The translations under genes were made by a program, and so were the position numbers. The notes below the pieces were generated by a model. The model was not told where the DNA came from. It made no database searches and saw nothing but the letters and a program-made list of their open reading frames with translations. 64,000 nt of DNA from contig JAPNXP010000003.1 of NCBI GenBank assembly GCA_028753945.1, positions 5,270,001 to 5,334,000 on the forward strand, read 5' to 3'. Below, piece by piece: positions 10,501-21,227 of the stretch; the stretch's first letter is position 1; every line of letters begins with the position of its first letter. The stretch is from Hexactinellida sp. DTS-2022. Its lineage: Eukaryota > Porifera > Hexactinellida.

Positions 10501-12573
10501 GCGACAAGGACAACTAGGTGAGGTGACTGTTGATAACAAATGGGCAGTCCTTTGCTGTGCAAAACCTTTAATGGGCATATCAACATAGAGTTTTGCAACT
10601 GAATCACATCCATCAAATATGTTTGCTATATATAAATAAGGGTACAGATCAGGTGGTATTCTCACTTGATAAATAAGGAAGGGATGAAATACTGTAACAG
10701 AATTTCAACAAGGACGTTCATTTGTAGCAACTAGGCATTCTGGAGACTTTTCAGCTTTCCGATCCATGATCTAGAAAATGGCCAACGTATCTATTTCACA
10801 GAAGAGATATTACATCAACAAATAAAAAGGTCCCACCAATACCACACTTGCTGCATTTTTCCAACTTTGCCCGAAGTATACTCTATGTGGAAGTCCCAAA
10901 GTACTACACCTAGGAATAATATTTAGGAATAAATATTATGGCCATAGACCATTTAAGGAAGCCTCCTTTAAGACTACTAAGCTCTCAAGGGCTATTGGAG
11001 CCAGATTCAATCAAAACAAATTATGATATTATGATATCGAATAGATCATATAGAGATCTCGACCGGTGTCGGTCAGACCCGACAGGTTCCGTCTCTGGGC
11101 GACATATATACTCTATGACTATGACTCTATGAGTATTGTAAATCTTAAGATTGGCCACAAAATCACAATTAGTATTCGAAATAAATATTTGCTACATAAG
11201 TATATCTATGTATACCATTGTTTAAATAATAAATATTCCAAAATGATAGCGAGGACTGACATTTCTTTGTCATATTATAGTTTAATAGTGAATTAAGTGA
11301 TATTACAAAATTTCAATATTCAATTAATTTCTCAGATCATTCAAATAAATAACAAATCGTCAAATAAATTCAAAAAACAACATAAAACAATTTTAATCAA
11401 TTTTCAAGTCATTTCCAAATATCTAGGTCATTTCCAAATAAATAAAGTATTCAGAAAACAACATCAACAAATAATACAAAATTGAATATCAAGTGGCTGG
11501 TGACACTCACTAACGCAGATAGATACTGAAATGTCCTTTACTAGTATTATTTAAATTAGTATAATGTATATGAGGGGGAAAGTGGGGGGGGGGGGGGTGA
11601 GCCCCCCTGCTTCCGCCGCCCTTGCTTGATTCCATATCGTGGTGGATAAATACCAACTAAGTCAAAAATAGTTTCGAGATATAGGAGATTGAAATAAACA
11701 CATAAATGCAAGCTAGGATTTTAAAGTCAATGACTTGATTCGAAAATAGTAGGTAATCACACTAATCTTCAAAACGTACAAGTTAATATTATTAATAAAT
11801 TGCATCACTATACCTGTTTGGATTAGGTGTTCTACATTGTTCATAGACATCTGCCAGGTTTTACAGGTATCACCAAACTTTGTGTTATGTCTCTTGAGAG
11901 ATAGGAGATTAAGATAATCAGTTTGGCAATAAGGACAGGTATAGAATGTTCTCCCAGAATTATCTCGTTTACAAAGACCTTTACTCTTGCCAATATGCTT
12001 CCGTAAAGTATTTAATGAATATCCTTTTCCTTGACCACAATCTGGGCAATAATAAGGACCATTGTGTTCTTTCCTAATACTATTTGTTGGTATTTCTTCT
12101 CCAGAGTCAATGCCTGTCATATCCATGGACTCTCTAGGTTCTGCTATGTGGGTCAGTAAACAATCGGAGGAACTGGTGGCATCATCTGCAGGAGGAAACT
12201 CCTTCATTGTATCATCAGATCCTCCTTCCTCTGTTGTAAAACTAGAAACTTCTGTAATAAATGGATATCGTTCTTTAATCAGGTCTAAAGTCATAGCCTG
12301 TGATACATCTGGTACGTTTACTACATCGACTGAATTGCACTCCACACTGATATTCGATCCTACATCTAACTCATCTACGTGTTCTGTATCAAGAATATCA
12401 TCCTCAGTCAAATGACTATTTCCAGCCTGCTTCTGTAGATCACTTTCTTGTACAGATTCAAAGTAACTACCAGAAATCTTTTTATTACTAACAGAAAGTT
12501 GTTCTGCATTGATATTGTGTTTCTCTGTGGATTCCATCAGTTGAGTTGTCTCGAAATATTTATCACACTCCAT
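7573..12573 (-). CDS. Six-finger paired C2HC zinc-finger protein, tandem copy B (complete)
   Basis: Three exons: 12573-11814, 8839-8498 and 7937-7573, giving 1467 coding bases (488 residues). Donors are CAG|GTATAG and TCCA|GTAAGT; acceptors are CATCTTAG and CTTTTCAG. Both junctions are phase 1 and preserve the frame. Each exon encodes one pair of zinc fingers: first C-x2-C-x13-H-x7-C, second C-x2-C-x12-H-x7-C. All 24 predicted metal ligands are present. The first finger of each pair begins YYCP and carries a GYS motif; the second ends with a DTCK- or NSCK-like C-x(2)-Q-x-S tail. The first ~165 residues are acidic and low in order. An AATAAA on the minus strand (7478-7473) lies ~95 bases after the stop. 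Copy A starts only ~1 kb downstream. The splice structure suggests growth by duplication of a finger-pair exon. Function is unknown; DNA or RNA binding is inferred. Confidence 0.72.
9492..10121. mobile_element. hAT-type MITE with TAACGG hexamer arrays (copy B)
   Basis: Same element and flanks as 1558-2064, at the corresponding intron position, so the insertion predates the gene duplication. It is 123 bases longer, mainly through extra TAACGG/GTGTCGACAA units, showing array expansion or contraction since the duplication. Confidence 0.75.
10300..10916 (+). pseudogene. Helitron Rep/helicase remnant, truncated (copy B)
   Basis: Counterpart of 2230-2850. The same central RepHel blocks are recognisable up to ~10915. 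The sequence then jumps to a stretch matching copy A at ~4865, so the helicase half and the following 1.2 kb are absent. Copy B also has a short deletion inside the EVTVDNKW block and a ~35-base insertion near 10625-10660. Confidence 0.75.
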
Positions 12574-13037
12574 TGAGACACTAGCTACTCAATCAGTGAC
12601 ATTTGAATATCAGTAATTACGTCCAGAATGCTATTAATGAATGCGTCAATCCTTAATATATACAAATCCAGGCTTGTAGGAGTGCTGAGCCTCCCTGGAT
12701 AATGCGTCAATATATTAATTAAGGATTTGGGGACTGTAAATTTCTGGTCATAGGCCTGTACCAAGCTACAGTCGACTCCGCATAAATTCAGCATTGGTTA
12801 GAAATTATGTTCCATTCATAGTCTTATTAATAGGAAGCCAATATAAGCAGGGTTGCCAACCTTTGGAAAAAAAATCGGAAGATTTTGCCAATTTTGGCGG
12901 GAGTTTACCAAAAAAGCGGGAGACTCAAAATATAGGCCATTTCTTTGAATTTATCATGAATTGAACGATACAATATGATTATTTTTTATGTTTGGATATC
13001 TACAATTAGGAAACGATTATTTTTCTAGTTCTAACTA

Positions 13038-13137
13038 CAGTCAACATCCGATAACTCGAACCCTCAGGGGAATGAAAATCCGTTCGAGATAACGAATGTT
13101 CGAGTTAACGGGCATTCGAGTTACCGGATGTTGACTG
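13038..13137. mobile_element. Pogo-like MITE, near-perfect palindrome
   Basis: Starts CAGTCAACATCCGATAACTC, ends with the near-complement, and is flanked by TA on both sides. The interior repeats GTTCGAGTTA-type words inverted. The TA duplication and CAGT ends fit the pogo/Tc1-mariner group. Confidence 0.7.
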
Positions 13138-13655
13138 TATATCATTTCTTCCCGAATATCTCGTATTCACCCAATGTATGCAATGATACAACAAAAACGA
13201 AATAGCTAGATCAATGAATTAGAATTTTTTACGATGTTTTTTTATTAGATATATGTACGTCGATGTAGCAGATTTAAATATCTTCAAAAGTTCTCGAAAT
13301 TGACGGGCATTTTTCTTGAGATTCAAGGAATTTCATGACGATTAGGCTATCAAATTTGTAAAATGTGTTGTAAACAATGTAAAGCGTATTTACCCGTGGT
13401 TGCATAGATAGACATATAAATTAAACGGTGAAAACTTCAGCATCGTACCTAGTATAACAACTTTGTTAGCACAAGGCCACTCGAGATATTTTTAAGAATT
13501 TCTTCCAAATTCGAATTAAAACATAATAGTACAGTGTATTAATAATTATGGCTTAGAGGGCTAAATAATCTTCACTAACTTACAAGTATATGAGTAGAAC
13601 AAAACTTGGTACTCGTATCTTGACTAATTTTAGCAAAAAAGTTATTTTACTTATA

Positions 13656-13847
13656 CAGTAAACCTTTAGAAAGTGACACCCTGGGGACAAGCCAAAAAGT
13701 TCACTTTTGAGAGGTGTTCACTTTTCATGATTTATCATAATGTGTGGTTAATGCAATGGAGAAATTTGGGACCGAGAAAAAGTGTTCATATTTTGGAGTT
13801 GTTCATTTCTTGGAGGTGTTCACGTTTGACTTTTGGAGGTTTTGCTG
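13656..13847. mobile_element. Pogo-like MITE
   Basis: CAGTAAACCTTTAGAAAGTG at the left pairs with CACGTTTGACTTTTGGAGG...CTG at the right, and TA flanks both ends. The interior repeats AAAGTTCACTTTTGAGAGG-type words. Non-coding. Confidence 0.6.
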
Positions 13848-13977
13848 TACTATATCATAAAATCTAAATATAGAAACAATTTCCAAAAAAGCGGGAGTTT
13901 ATAAAAAGTTTGGCGGGAGGTCGGGACTCGGAAGGATGGGATAAAAAAGACAAAAATCGGGAGGGTTAGTAACCCTG

Positions 13978-14521
13978 TATAAGTGTTATAATAATAAACA
14001 AATAAAACAATGCATCGAATAAGTTAAGAAAAATGTTGTGAATTATTAGTGAATAAGCCCCAGTTGGAAAAGTGGGTCACTTTAAAATAACTATTGATAC
14101 CAATTTTGGCTTTGAAATAACTAAATCCGTATAATTTAATAGCTATAAGTTCAATTACTTAATTAAACAGAAGGGGTAGTAGTAGTTCAAATAATTAATA
14201 ATAGTTTTGACTTATGGCTTCAATTCTACTGACATATTTTCCAAAACTCCAAAGTCCAAAGTATTTATTCACATTCCATTAAAGATCCAAATTTTCGAAT
14301 CAATGAACTAATTCATACCAAATTATGTTTTCTCTTCTTATGCTCTCCTCATCATACTAACCTCATCTGATGCTACTACAATTAATCGATCGACGAAATA
14401 ATTCCTAAATATAACCTAAATTCTCAATCTAACAAACTGAGTCTGATATAGTCTCTCAATAATTGTCTACCAACTAGTAACAGTAAATACTAGTATTCGA
14501 TTCGACACCATCTTTGTTTCT
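13978..14521. promoter_or_regulatory. Upstream region of the Tyr/Cys-rich membrane protein gene
   Basis: AT-rich sequence before the start at 14522, with no recognised repeat. It should contain the promoter, but no clear TATA box or initiator can be fixed by eye. Confidence 0.3.
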
Positions 14522-15511
14522 ATGTTCACATTCACACCTGGCAGAATGAAATACTTCCTTCAAGTTATACTTGTCCTATTCTCTCTCTTTCATTCTCTCT
14601 CCTCTCAGAGCTACTCTTCATGCAGAAATTCTTATGCTTATTCTTATTATTACTTCTACGATCTTAACGGTGCATTTTGCTGCTACATATATTCCTATAG
14701 ATCAGCCCATTACACATACTATGTCTACTGTCCATACTACACAACAAGTGCTCCAGCTACTACTTCCATATCTAATGACTGTAATACTTACTATTACAGT
14801 TATTATTATTCCAGCAGCTGCTGTTATAAGAACGTAGCAGCTTACAACTCCTACTATTCATCTAATTATTATTACACTACAACTGACTGTACTATACCTG
14901 CCACTACCACCCCAGCTCCTACGACCTGCTATTACTATTATTACAGCAGTTATTATGGAACTAAATGTTGTACCTTCTATGATTCTTCTTCTTCTTCTAA
15001 CTACGATCAATACTGTCCTACCACAAGCACTCTATCATCTCAATGTGGTACAGGTTGCTGCACAGCTTATGCCCCAGTATACGATGGTTCTGAGACTTTC
15101 TATTACTCTCAGTACTTCTGTCCTGATACTAGTGCTTACTGTGGATCTTTTTGTGTAATGGCTGTATCCTTCGGTGCACTCGGTCTTTGCTTTTGTATCT
15201 GTGGACTGGGATTCACTATAACTTTTATCATTCTCACTGTTGTAATTGTAACTAAGAAAACAGATACAAAAGTCCAAGTAACACAACCCAATCACTACCG
15301 TTCCATCTCAGTTAGAGATCCAAAGTCAGCCGGACTGGAATATAGCACTGTTGAACTACAGCAAGTTTGGCGCAAGGAATCTCTCCCTCCTAATATCCCT
15401 GGTTACACATATAAAGCTATCACAACTGACATACAGTCCTTACCTCAGTCTGCAGGAGCCACCAATGTACCTCCCAACCCAGCCTGTGTCTCTTCTCATA
15501 TCGAGACTTGA
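14522..15511 (+). CDS. Tyrosine- and cysteine-rich single-pass membrane protein (CYYR1/Shisa-like architecture)
   Basis: Single open exon of 329 residues. The likely start is Met9 (14546), which opens a clean signal peptide (MKYFLQVILVLFSLFHSLSS); Met1 at 14522 is also possible. The ectodomain (about residues 30-205) is roughly one quarter tyrosine, with Ser and Thr. It carries four C...CC...C modules: C34-C53C54-C70, C87-C100C101-C123, C136-C149C150-C165, and C175-C179C180-C200. A hydrophobic span follows at about 212-243, then a cytoplasmic tail. The tail has three Y-x-x-hydrophobic sites: HYRSI, LEYSTV (which fits the ITIM pattern) and TYKAI. The order signal / Cys-Tyr-rich / membrane span / Tyr-motif tail recalls the Shisa/CYYR1/VOPP1-like group with adjacent cysteines, but homology is not shown. 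It could be a surface adhesion or signalling protein; the ligand is unknown. It is the only plus-strand gene here that looks like a host gene. Confidence 0.7.
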   Translation: MFTFTPGRMKYFLQVILVLFSLFHSLSSQSYSSCRNSYAYSYYYFYDLNGAFCCYIYSYRSAHYTYYVYCPYYTTSAPATTSISNDCNTYYYSYYYSSSCCYKNVAAYNSYYSSNYYYTTTDCTIPATTTPAPTTCYYYYYSSYYGTKCCTFYDSSSSSNYDQYCPTTSTLSSQCGTGCCTAYAPVYDGSETFYYSQYFCPDTSAYCGSFCVMAVSFGALGLCFCICGLGFTITFIILTVVIVTKKTDTKVQVTQPNHYRSISVRDPKSAGLEYSTVELQQVWRKESLPPNIPGYTYKAITTDIQSLPQSAGATNVPPNPACVSSHIET

Positions 15512-18500
15512 AAACTAGAATAGATTCTGGCAACAACCTATCCCATAATACGCTTTTAGAATTTTATACCACTAACCATAGTTTCTGTTATCTCGTTATT
15601 TATCTTTTCTTTCTTAATCTTATTTATTTTTAGTCTTAGGAAATTAAATATATTAATTTGAATTAATTATATTTCGGCCAACAACTGTTCCAGTGTTCCT
15701 ATATCAGTATCCGTAAATTCGAGCGCATTTTCAACATAAAAAATCACGTTTGCGAACCCCGGTGGATTGAAAATGTGTTAGTTATTAGCCCTTTAGGCTT
15801 TAGCCCTTCATCTCCAAGATTTTGGATTGTATGGCTGTTGGTCTTCCAATCATAAAAACACAAAATTCCTCAGTTTATCAACCATTTACACGAATCATAA
15901 TTAAATTGTAATCCTTTGTTTAGAATTGAAATAAACAACTACAGAAAGTTGTTAGACACGGTATATACGTATCTACCCACTCAAACGTACGTAACTAGAG
16001 ATGCACCGGATCCACTTTTTTGAGATCCGGCCGGAACCGGATATTACCGGTCCCGGATCCGCTTTGAACGCATACCGAAAAATAGAGCAGGTAGCAATGA
16101 ATACATGGTATCAGGGGTTTATCCAGGAGCGCGCCATACGCCTAGAGGCGTATATATTGGAATATGTTTGCGTTTAGGAGCGCGAAAACTGCAGAAAGTC
16201 GCCATAGAGTAATACAAAACTAACCTTTTAGGCGTACAAATTCATACTCTAGTGACCTTAGGACAGTTAGCGTTAGGAGTGTTCAATTCTACTCCTGCAT
16301 AATACGCTGCGTGGTATATAGATACGCATTACAATGTAAGTTAACCATTGTTGAGATTCAGTTATCTTTTCTTTATATAAACTTACTCAATATTCCTTAA
16401 TTAATTAATGTTAGGCATGAGGCATAATCGTCTACTAAAAATATATTTCCCCCCATAGTATATTTTAATGTTAAAAATTTTTAATATATAAGTACAGTGC
16501 GTGGCACAGTGACGTCCAGATGCGAAGAAAATGTGAATTTGGGGAAATATAATGTTAATTCCATATTTATATTTTCCCTGTAAATGGGAGGGGCAACAAT
16601 TTAAAATGGCGGAGGTAGGGCAATACCGATATGCCACTGGTAAAAGAATTGACATCGCCCAATTTTATCCCGTGCTCAGTCCTAAAGCATTTATACTATG
16701 TATTATTCAATTTGATATGTTTTTAATACGAATCTTATGAATCTTATCCGGGGCAAAAGCCCAGGTTGTTAGTAATTGCACGGGGGCATGACCCTGATTT
16801 ACACTAAATGCTCCTCCAAGTGCCCCGGGCGGGCCAGATCCTACGAACGCCCCTCCTGGGAGATTTTAAAAAATGTGTTATATAACGTTCACAGGTCATT
16901 GATAGAATTTATTTATTCAATTAAATAAAGAGACAATTTAAATAGAGCTCAGCTCTGTAACTGGAAATTGCATTTGGTCCCCCGAAACACTTTCCCCAGA
17001 CCAAAATTCCGGATCAATTTTTCGGGCTCCAATTTTCCAGTGACAGGCTTATTCATAATTTTTTTTAGTCCCAATATGGTGAAAAATCGCCTAGGCTACT
17101 TTATAGTATTGTAAATACGGTAAACAAATAAACACAAACCTCAGAGGGACCAATTTTCCACAGAAGGGCCAAATTTTCATGAAAATTGTGGTCCCCCCGG
17201 ACCAATTTTCCAAAGGGACCAAAATTTCCGAGACAGCTCTTTTGAAAAATCGTGCACTGTGAAATGTGAAATGTGAAAAGGTGTAGAATTAAATTCTCTA
17301 TTAAATGCTTATAAATTTAATATTCGGGCACTATTTATTGTTCCTGTTGTGACATTAAATAGGTGTAGAAATGTGTCCAAAAAATGTAATAAAGAATCGT
17401 GACCACAGGTGCACGTCTGTAACCCATCAGACGCCTGTCCGGAAAACTTGGGCTCTTAGTTAATAAAACTCTGTTCTGTGGAGAGGATACGGACTAAAAA
17501 TAGGTAACCAAGGCAGTGAGATTAGAACTGGGCCACTATACTATAGCATAGTCGGCACAGTAATCATAATAAAGGCAATGAGATTAGAAATGGGGCACTA
17601 CAGTCAAAGTTAGCATAGGAGTCATAAACAAATGTCTAATAGACAAAAAAATGTTTTAAACTCTAGATGTGCAAATGATGGAAATCATCATTCAAGATAC
17701 CTGATCAAATACATCGATAACCGTCTTTACACTTTTATTTCTCACAGGGGAAATTTTGCATGTATCTTGTATTTAGATATAATATTAGCGGAATATGTCG
17801 AGCTGATTTAATAAGTATTTGTGATATTCTCCACACATTATATTTGACACTAGTTTACTGAATTATTTGAGTCAAATTGAGCTCTTTTTGATGTATATAG
17901 TACAAGCTGCTCGTCCGAGCTACGCGCGTTCTTAAAACTTGCACTGGGGCCTGCGGCCCTCGCTTGCATTCATGGCAAATACCTTTTCAAATGTTATGCC
18001 GGTTGTATTTAAATATGTAACGGAAAATTAACGAAAATTATACATCTCTTTCCTTACGTCAATTTTTTTGTCATTTTGAAAAAAAGTACGATCTGTGACA
18101 TTCGTTATCCTTCTCCCCCCTCCAAAGCGTTACATAACGTTCGAAGGCCTCATACGCAGGTTAATTATATTACGGGAAATCATTCAGGAATTATAATAGC
18201 TGGCCGCTAGCCTATGTACAAATGACCGTGTATAGAGTGACCTTTAGCAGATTCTACTATACAGTATGTAGGTAGCAGATCCCAACCTTATTGAGCTGTG
18301 GCCCCCTAAGCAGTATATTTAAGCTGATCGACCGCACTACGGTTCTCACAACTTATTCTCGAGCTTCGGCCCTGTCGTGAATTTACAACAATTTGGTTCC
18401 TTAATTAGATTAGACAAATTTGTTACTTCTGAAAGAAAGTAACACCTCAATCAATTCTGAACAAACAAACAAACAAACAAAAAAATCATTGTGATTTAAT

Positions 18501-18528
18501 ATATAAGATATATTGCGTGGTAGTTCGT
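15512..18528. other. Gene-free AT-rich DNA with scattered repeat fragments
   Basis: No convincing gene. The start of a hAT-like end (AGAGATGCACCGGATCC) lies at ~15998. A possible element at ~16129-16860 begins ATCCAGGAGCGC and ends with CCCCTCCTGGGA; related words recur at 46690-46850. A block at ~17508-17560 (GGGCCACTATACTATAG...CGGCACAGT) matches units at 29.7-30.1 kb. Confidence 0.4.
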
Positions 18529-19106
18529 CAGTGTTTGCCAAGAAAAGACCACCCCGGAAAAAACCCCATGGAAAAAACCGGTTTTTTCCATCCCGGAAAA
18601 GGACAGTAAATTTGGAAAAAAACACTTATGACCATATGTGGCAACACTGCATGCCCATTTATGGTCAGCTTCTATTTGCAAGAGACAGATTTTCTAAAGA
18701 GATTCTACACTTCTAGTGCACCGATTGTTAAATTTAGGACTATTGAGAGTGGGTCCCTAATGTTAAACTAAGGTTAGTGGATTAACCACTGAATACACTG
18801 ATATACGTATTTGGTATGTTTACTAATACGAAGTACCAAAGGTGCTAGGTGAACGCTGATAAGTGGGTATGTAGGAATTCTTCGATACCAAATAATCATT
18901 TAAAAGTAATCTAACCGTGTGAAAGATATCAAATTGGAGAATAAGCATTTACTTACTATAGACAGTAAAATAGTATCCGCACTTTCACCGAAATATATTA
19001 ATCATGCGAGGCCAGTAAATAGAAAAAGGCAGAAAAGTCCAGAAAAGGGCGGTTTTTCCACCTGCCCCGGTCTTTTCTAGAAAAGGGCGTTTTTTTCCGA
19101 ACACTG
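18529..19106. mobile_element. hAT-type MITE with perfect 8-bp target duplication
   Basis: Flanked on both sides by TAGTTCGT (18521-18528 and 19107-19114). Ends are CAGTGTTTGCC... and ...CGAACACTG. Subterminal inverted words of the type CCGGAAAAAACC / GGTTTTTTCC recur on the left, with AAAAGGGCGGTTTTT on the right. No transposase. Confidence 0.8.
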
Positions 19107-19114
19107 TAGTTCGT

Positions 19115-20100
19115 AACCTAGTCAAGTTAATAGTTTTAACAAGTAAAGTGTATTTCATGGACAATAAATAATCAAAAGAAAAGCGCAAGGTGGGGGACTT
19201 TAATTAACATTACTACAATTCAATATTCACAGCAAAAAGTAAATTATCCCTGATTATATTTCTACCGAAATAGTTGTCCGCCTAAATTTTTCTTTTAGAA
19301 CAAATCCTCACTGATAATTTCCCTAAAGTCCACCATACACGATGCAACTTCGTTGAATGCAACAAGGTAACATAAAAATCGAACACTGCTCTATTTTTTA
19401 TGCAACAATGTGCAGGCTTTTTGTGTTGTCTCATTTATTATCAAAAAGGAGTTAAACTACTAGTCGTGAACTCGTGATGCTGTTCATCGAAAACATGGCA
19501 GCAGGTCCTAAGTGAAACATTAGACAAGAAAAAAATAATTTTCGTATTTACTCGAATAGTATCAAATCCATGCTAAATAATTTTATACTTTGCTAGATAA
19601 CTTATCAAGTTGGGTAATAAATGATCATACAACGCCAAGTTAGCATGTAGGGGAATTGGTTTATGGATTAATGGCATGCAATGTATCTCCTCATACTCAT
19701 TAGAGTAACTCACATGAAATAATCGCTAGGGATACTATTCAAGTAAAACGGTTTATTAACAGTTTGAAGACTCTCACCTCTTAGTATCATGGCTGCCAAA
19801 CCACTCATTGTTGCCTGCTTTTGTTTTCGGAATACATCACAATTCACAAACAATACAATTTTATTAGTAAAAATAAGTAAGCATAGTATATAGAATAGAA
19901 ATATAGTAAATATATTAATAGCTGGTATAATAAAATATAATTTAAAAATAAATATATAATATCTATATTATTAAATCTCGATTGTTGTGTGTGTGTGTGT
20001 GTGTTTGTTTGTTTGTTTGTCCGGATTGTATTAAATTGATGGGGGATAAGAAACCGCAATTAATATTGGGATATAAACTAACTTTCAAATGTTATAATAA
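19115..20100. other. Gene-free AT-rich DNA with a GT/TTTG microsatellite
   Basis: No gene recognised. A (GT)n tract followed by (TTTG)n lies at 19985-20021. Confidence 0.5.
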
Positions 20101-20760
20101 GGTAAACAAATGTTATTAAGGTAAACAATTATGCTGAACACGAATTTCGCGTTTATAAATTTCTCATATTAATATTTGTCGTTGTTGTTTACACAAAATA
20201 GGTAAACAAATTAATGAAAATTCAAAATCAACCTAGAAGTTAGCTTCCAACGGGTATTATAGGTAAACAAGTATGCTGAACACGAATTTCGCATTTATAA
20301 ATTTCTCATATTAATATTTGTTGTTGTTGTTTACACAAAATAGGTAAACAAATTAATGAAAATTCAAAATCAACCTAGAAATTTGCTTTCAACGGGTATT
20401 ATAGGTAAGCAAGTATGCTGAACACGAATTTCGCATTTATAAATTTATAATATTAATATTTGTTGTTGTTGTTTACACAAACAGGTAAACAAATTGATGA
20501 AATTCCAAATCAACCTAGAAGTTTGCTTTCAAAGGGTAAACAAGTGTGTAGGTAAACAAGTGTGCTGAACACGAGGTAAACAAGTGTGCTGAACATAGGT
20601 AAACAAGTGTGCTGAACACGAATTTCGCATTTTTTAATTTCTAATATGAATATTTGTTGTTGTTATGTTGTTTACCAAAAATATGTAAACAAATTAACGA
20701 AAAATTCAAAATCATTCTAGAAGTTTGCTTCCGACGGGAATTATTCGTAAACAAGTTAAA
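20101..20760. repeat. Tandem repeat, ~141-bp unit, about four copies plus fragments
   Basis: The markers GCTGAACACGAATTTCGC (20134, 20274, 20417, 20611) and AGGTAAACAA recur with a period of ~140 bases. Between 20535 and 20610 a short inner unit (AGGTAAACAAGTGTGCTGAAC) is multiplied. The array lies just downstream of the transposase gene and may belong to the same element. Confidence 0.8.
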
Positions 20761-20833
20761 ACTATGGAAATGGTAGAAAGAGTTGTATATAACTTCCTCT
20801 AACATTTTCCATGGTAGCAACGGTGGGGAGTAA

Positions 20834-20906
20834 GGCCGCATAGCGGCCGTTAACTTGAGGTGCATAGCACCGATCTGTCGCAAAGCGACCGAGACCGAAG
20901 GGCTCG
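20834..20906. repeat. Array of four short hairpins with 3-base loops
   Basis: Four consecutive inverted repeats: GGCCGC-ATA-GCGGCC (20834-20848), GGTGC-ATA-GCACC (20859-20871), GTCGC-AAA-GCGAC (20877-20889) and CGAGaCC-GAA-GGgCTCG (20890-20906). Different stem sequences with the same small loop size argue for selection on structure, or for a structured element end. Function unknown. Confidence 0.6.
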
Positions 20907-20911
20907 TTATA

Positions 20912-20986
20912 TAATAAAATACAATAAAATAAAATAAAATAAAATAAAATATAATATAATAAAATATAATATAATAATATGTCTAG
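20912..20986. repeat. AAAAT/AATAT microsatellite
   Basis: Runs of AATAAAATAAAAT and ATAATATAAT, degenerate at the right end. Confidence 0.8.
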
Positions 20987-21227
20987 AGTTTTTTGTTTTT
21001 TTTATAGGAGTTTTTGTTTTTTTTTGTATATTTTTATAGGAGTTTTGTTTTTTGTAGTATTTAAGTAAGTGGTAAGGAGTAATTATGGAATAGTAACAGA
21101 TGTCAACAATACGAAATGAATAAATAGAAAGCGAAATATGTGTAAACTTAAATTAATAAAAAAATGAAAATAATGGAATTTTTTGGAGGATAAATGCAGG
21201 TGGATAGACAAAAAACCAACTCACACA

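Larger units (their letters stand above)
8631..12666. repeat. Tandem segmental duplication, copy B
   Basis: Second copy of the unit described for 1-6660. It lacks the ~0.7-kb and ~2.0-kb blocks found in copy A and has a longer TAACGG array. The bases between the copies (6661-8630) hold the last exon of copy B and the presumed promoter of copy A. Confidence 0.85.
12848..13977. mobile_element. Large hAT-like non-autonomous element with nested MITEs
   Basis: Ends CAGGGTTGCCAACC and GGTTAGTAACCCTG are inverted repeats. Subterminal blocks (AAAAAAGCGGGAG, TTTGGCGGGAG) recur on both sides. Flanks share TATAAG. Two pogo-like MITEs (13038-13137 and 13656-13847) are inserted inside. No transposase ORF. 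Confidence 0.65.
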
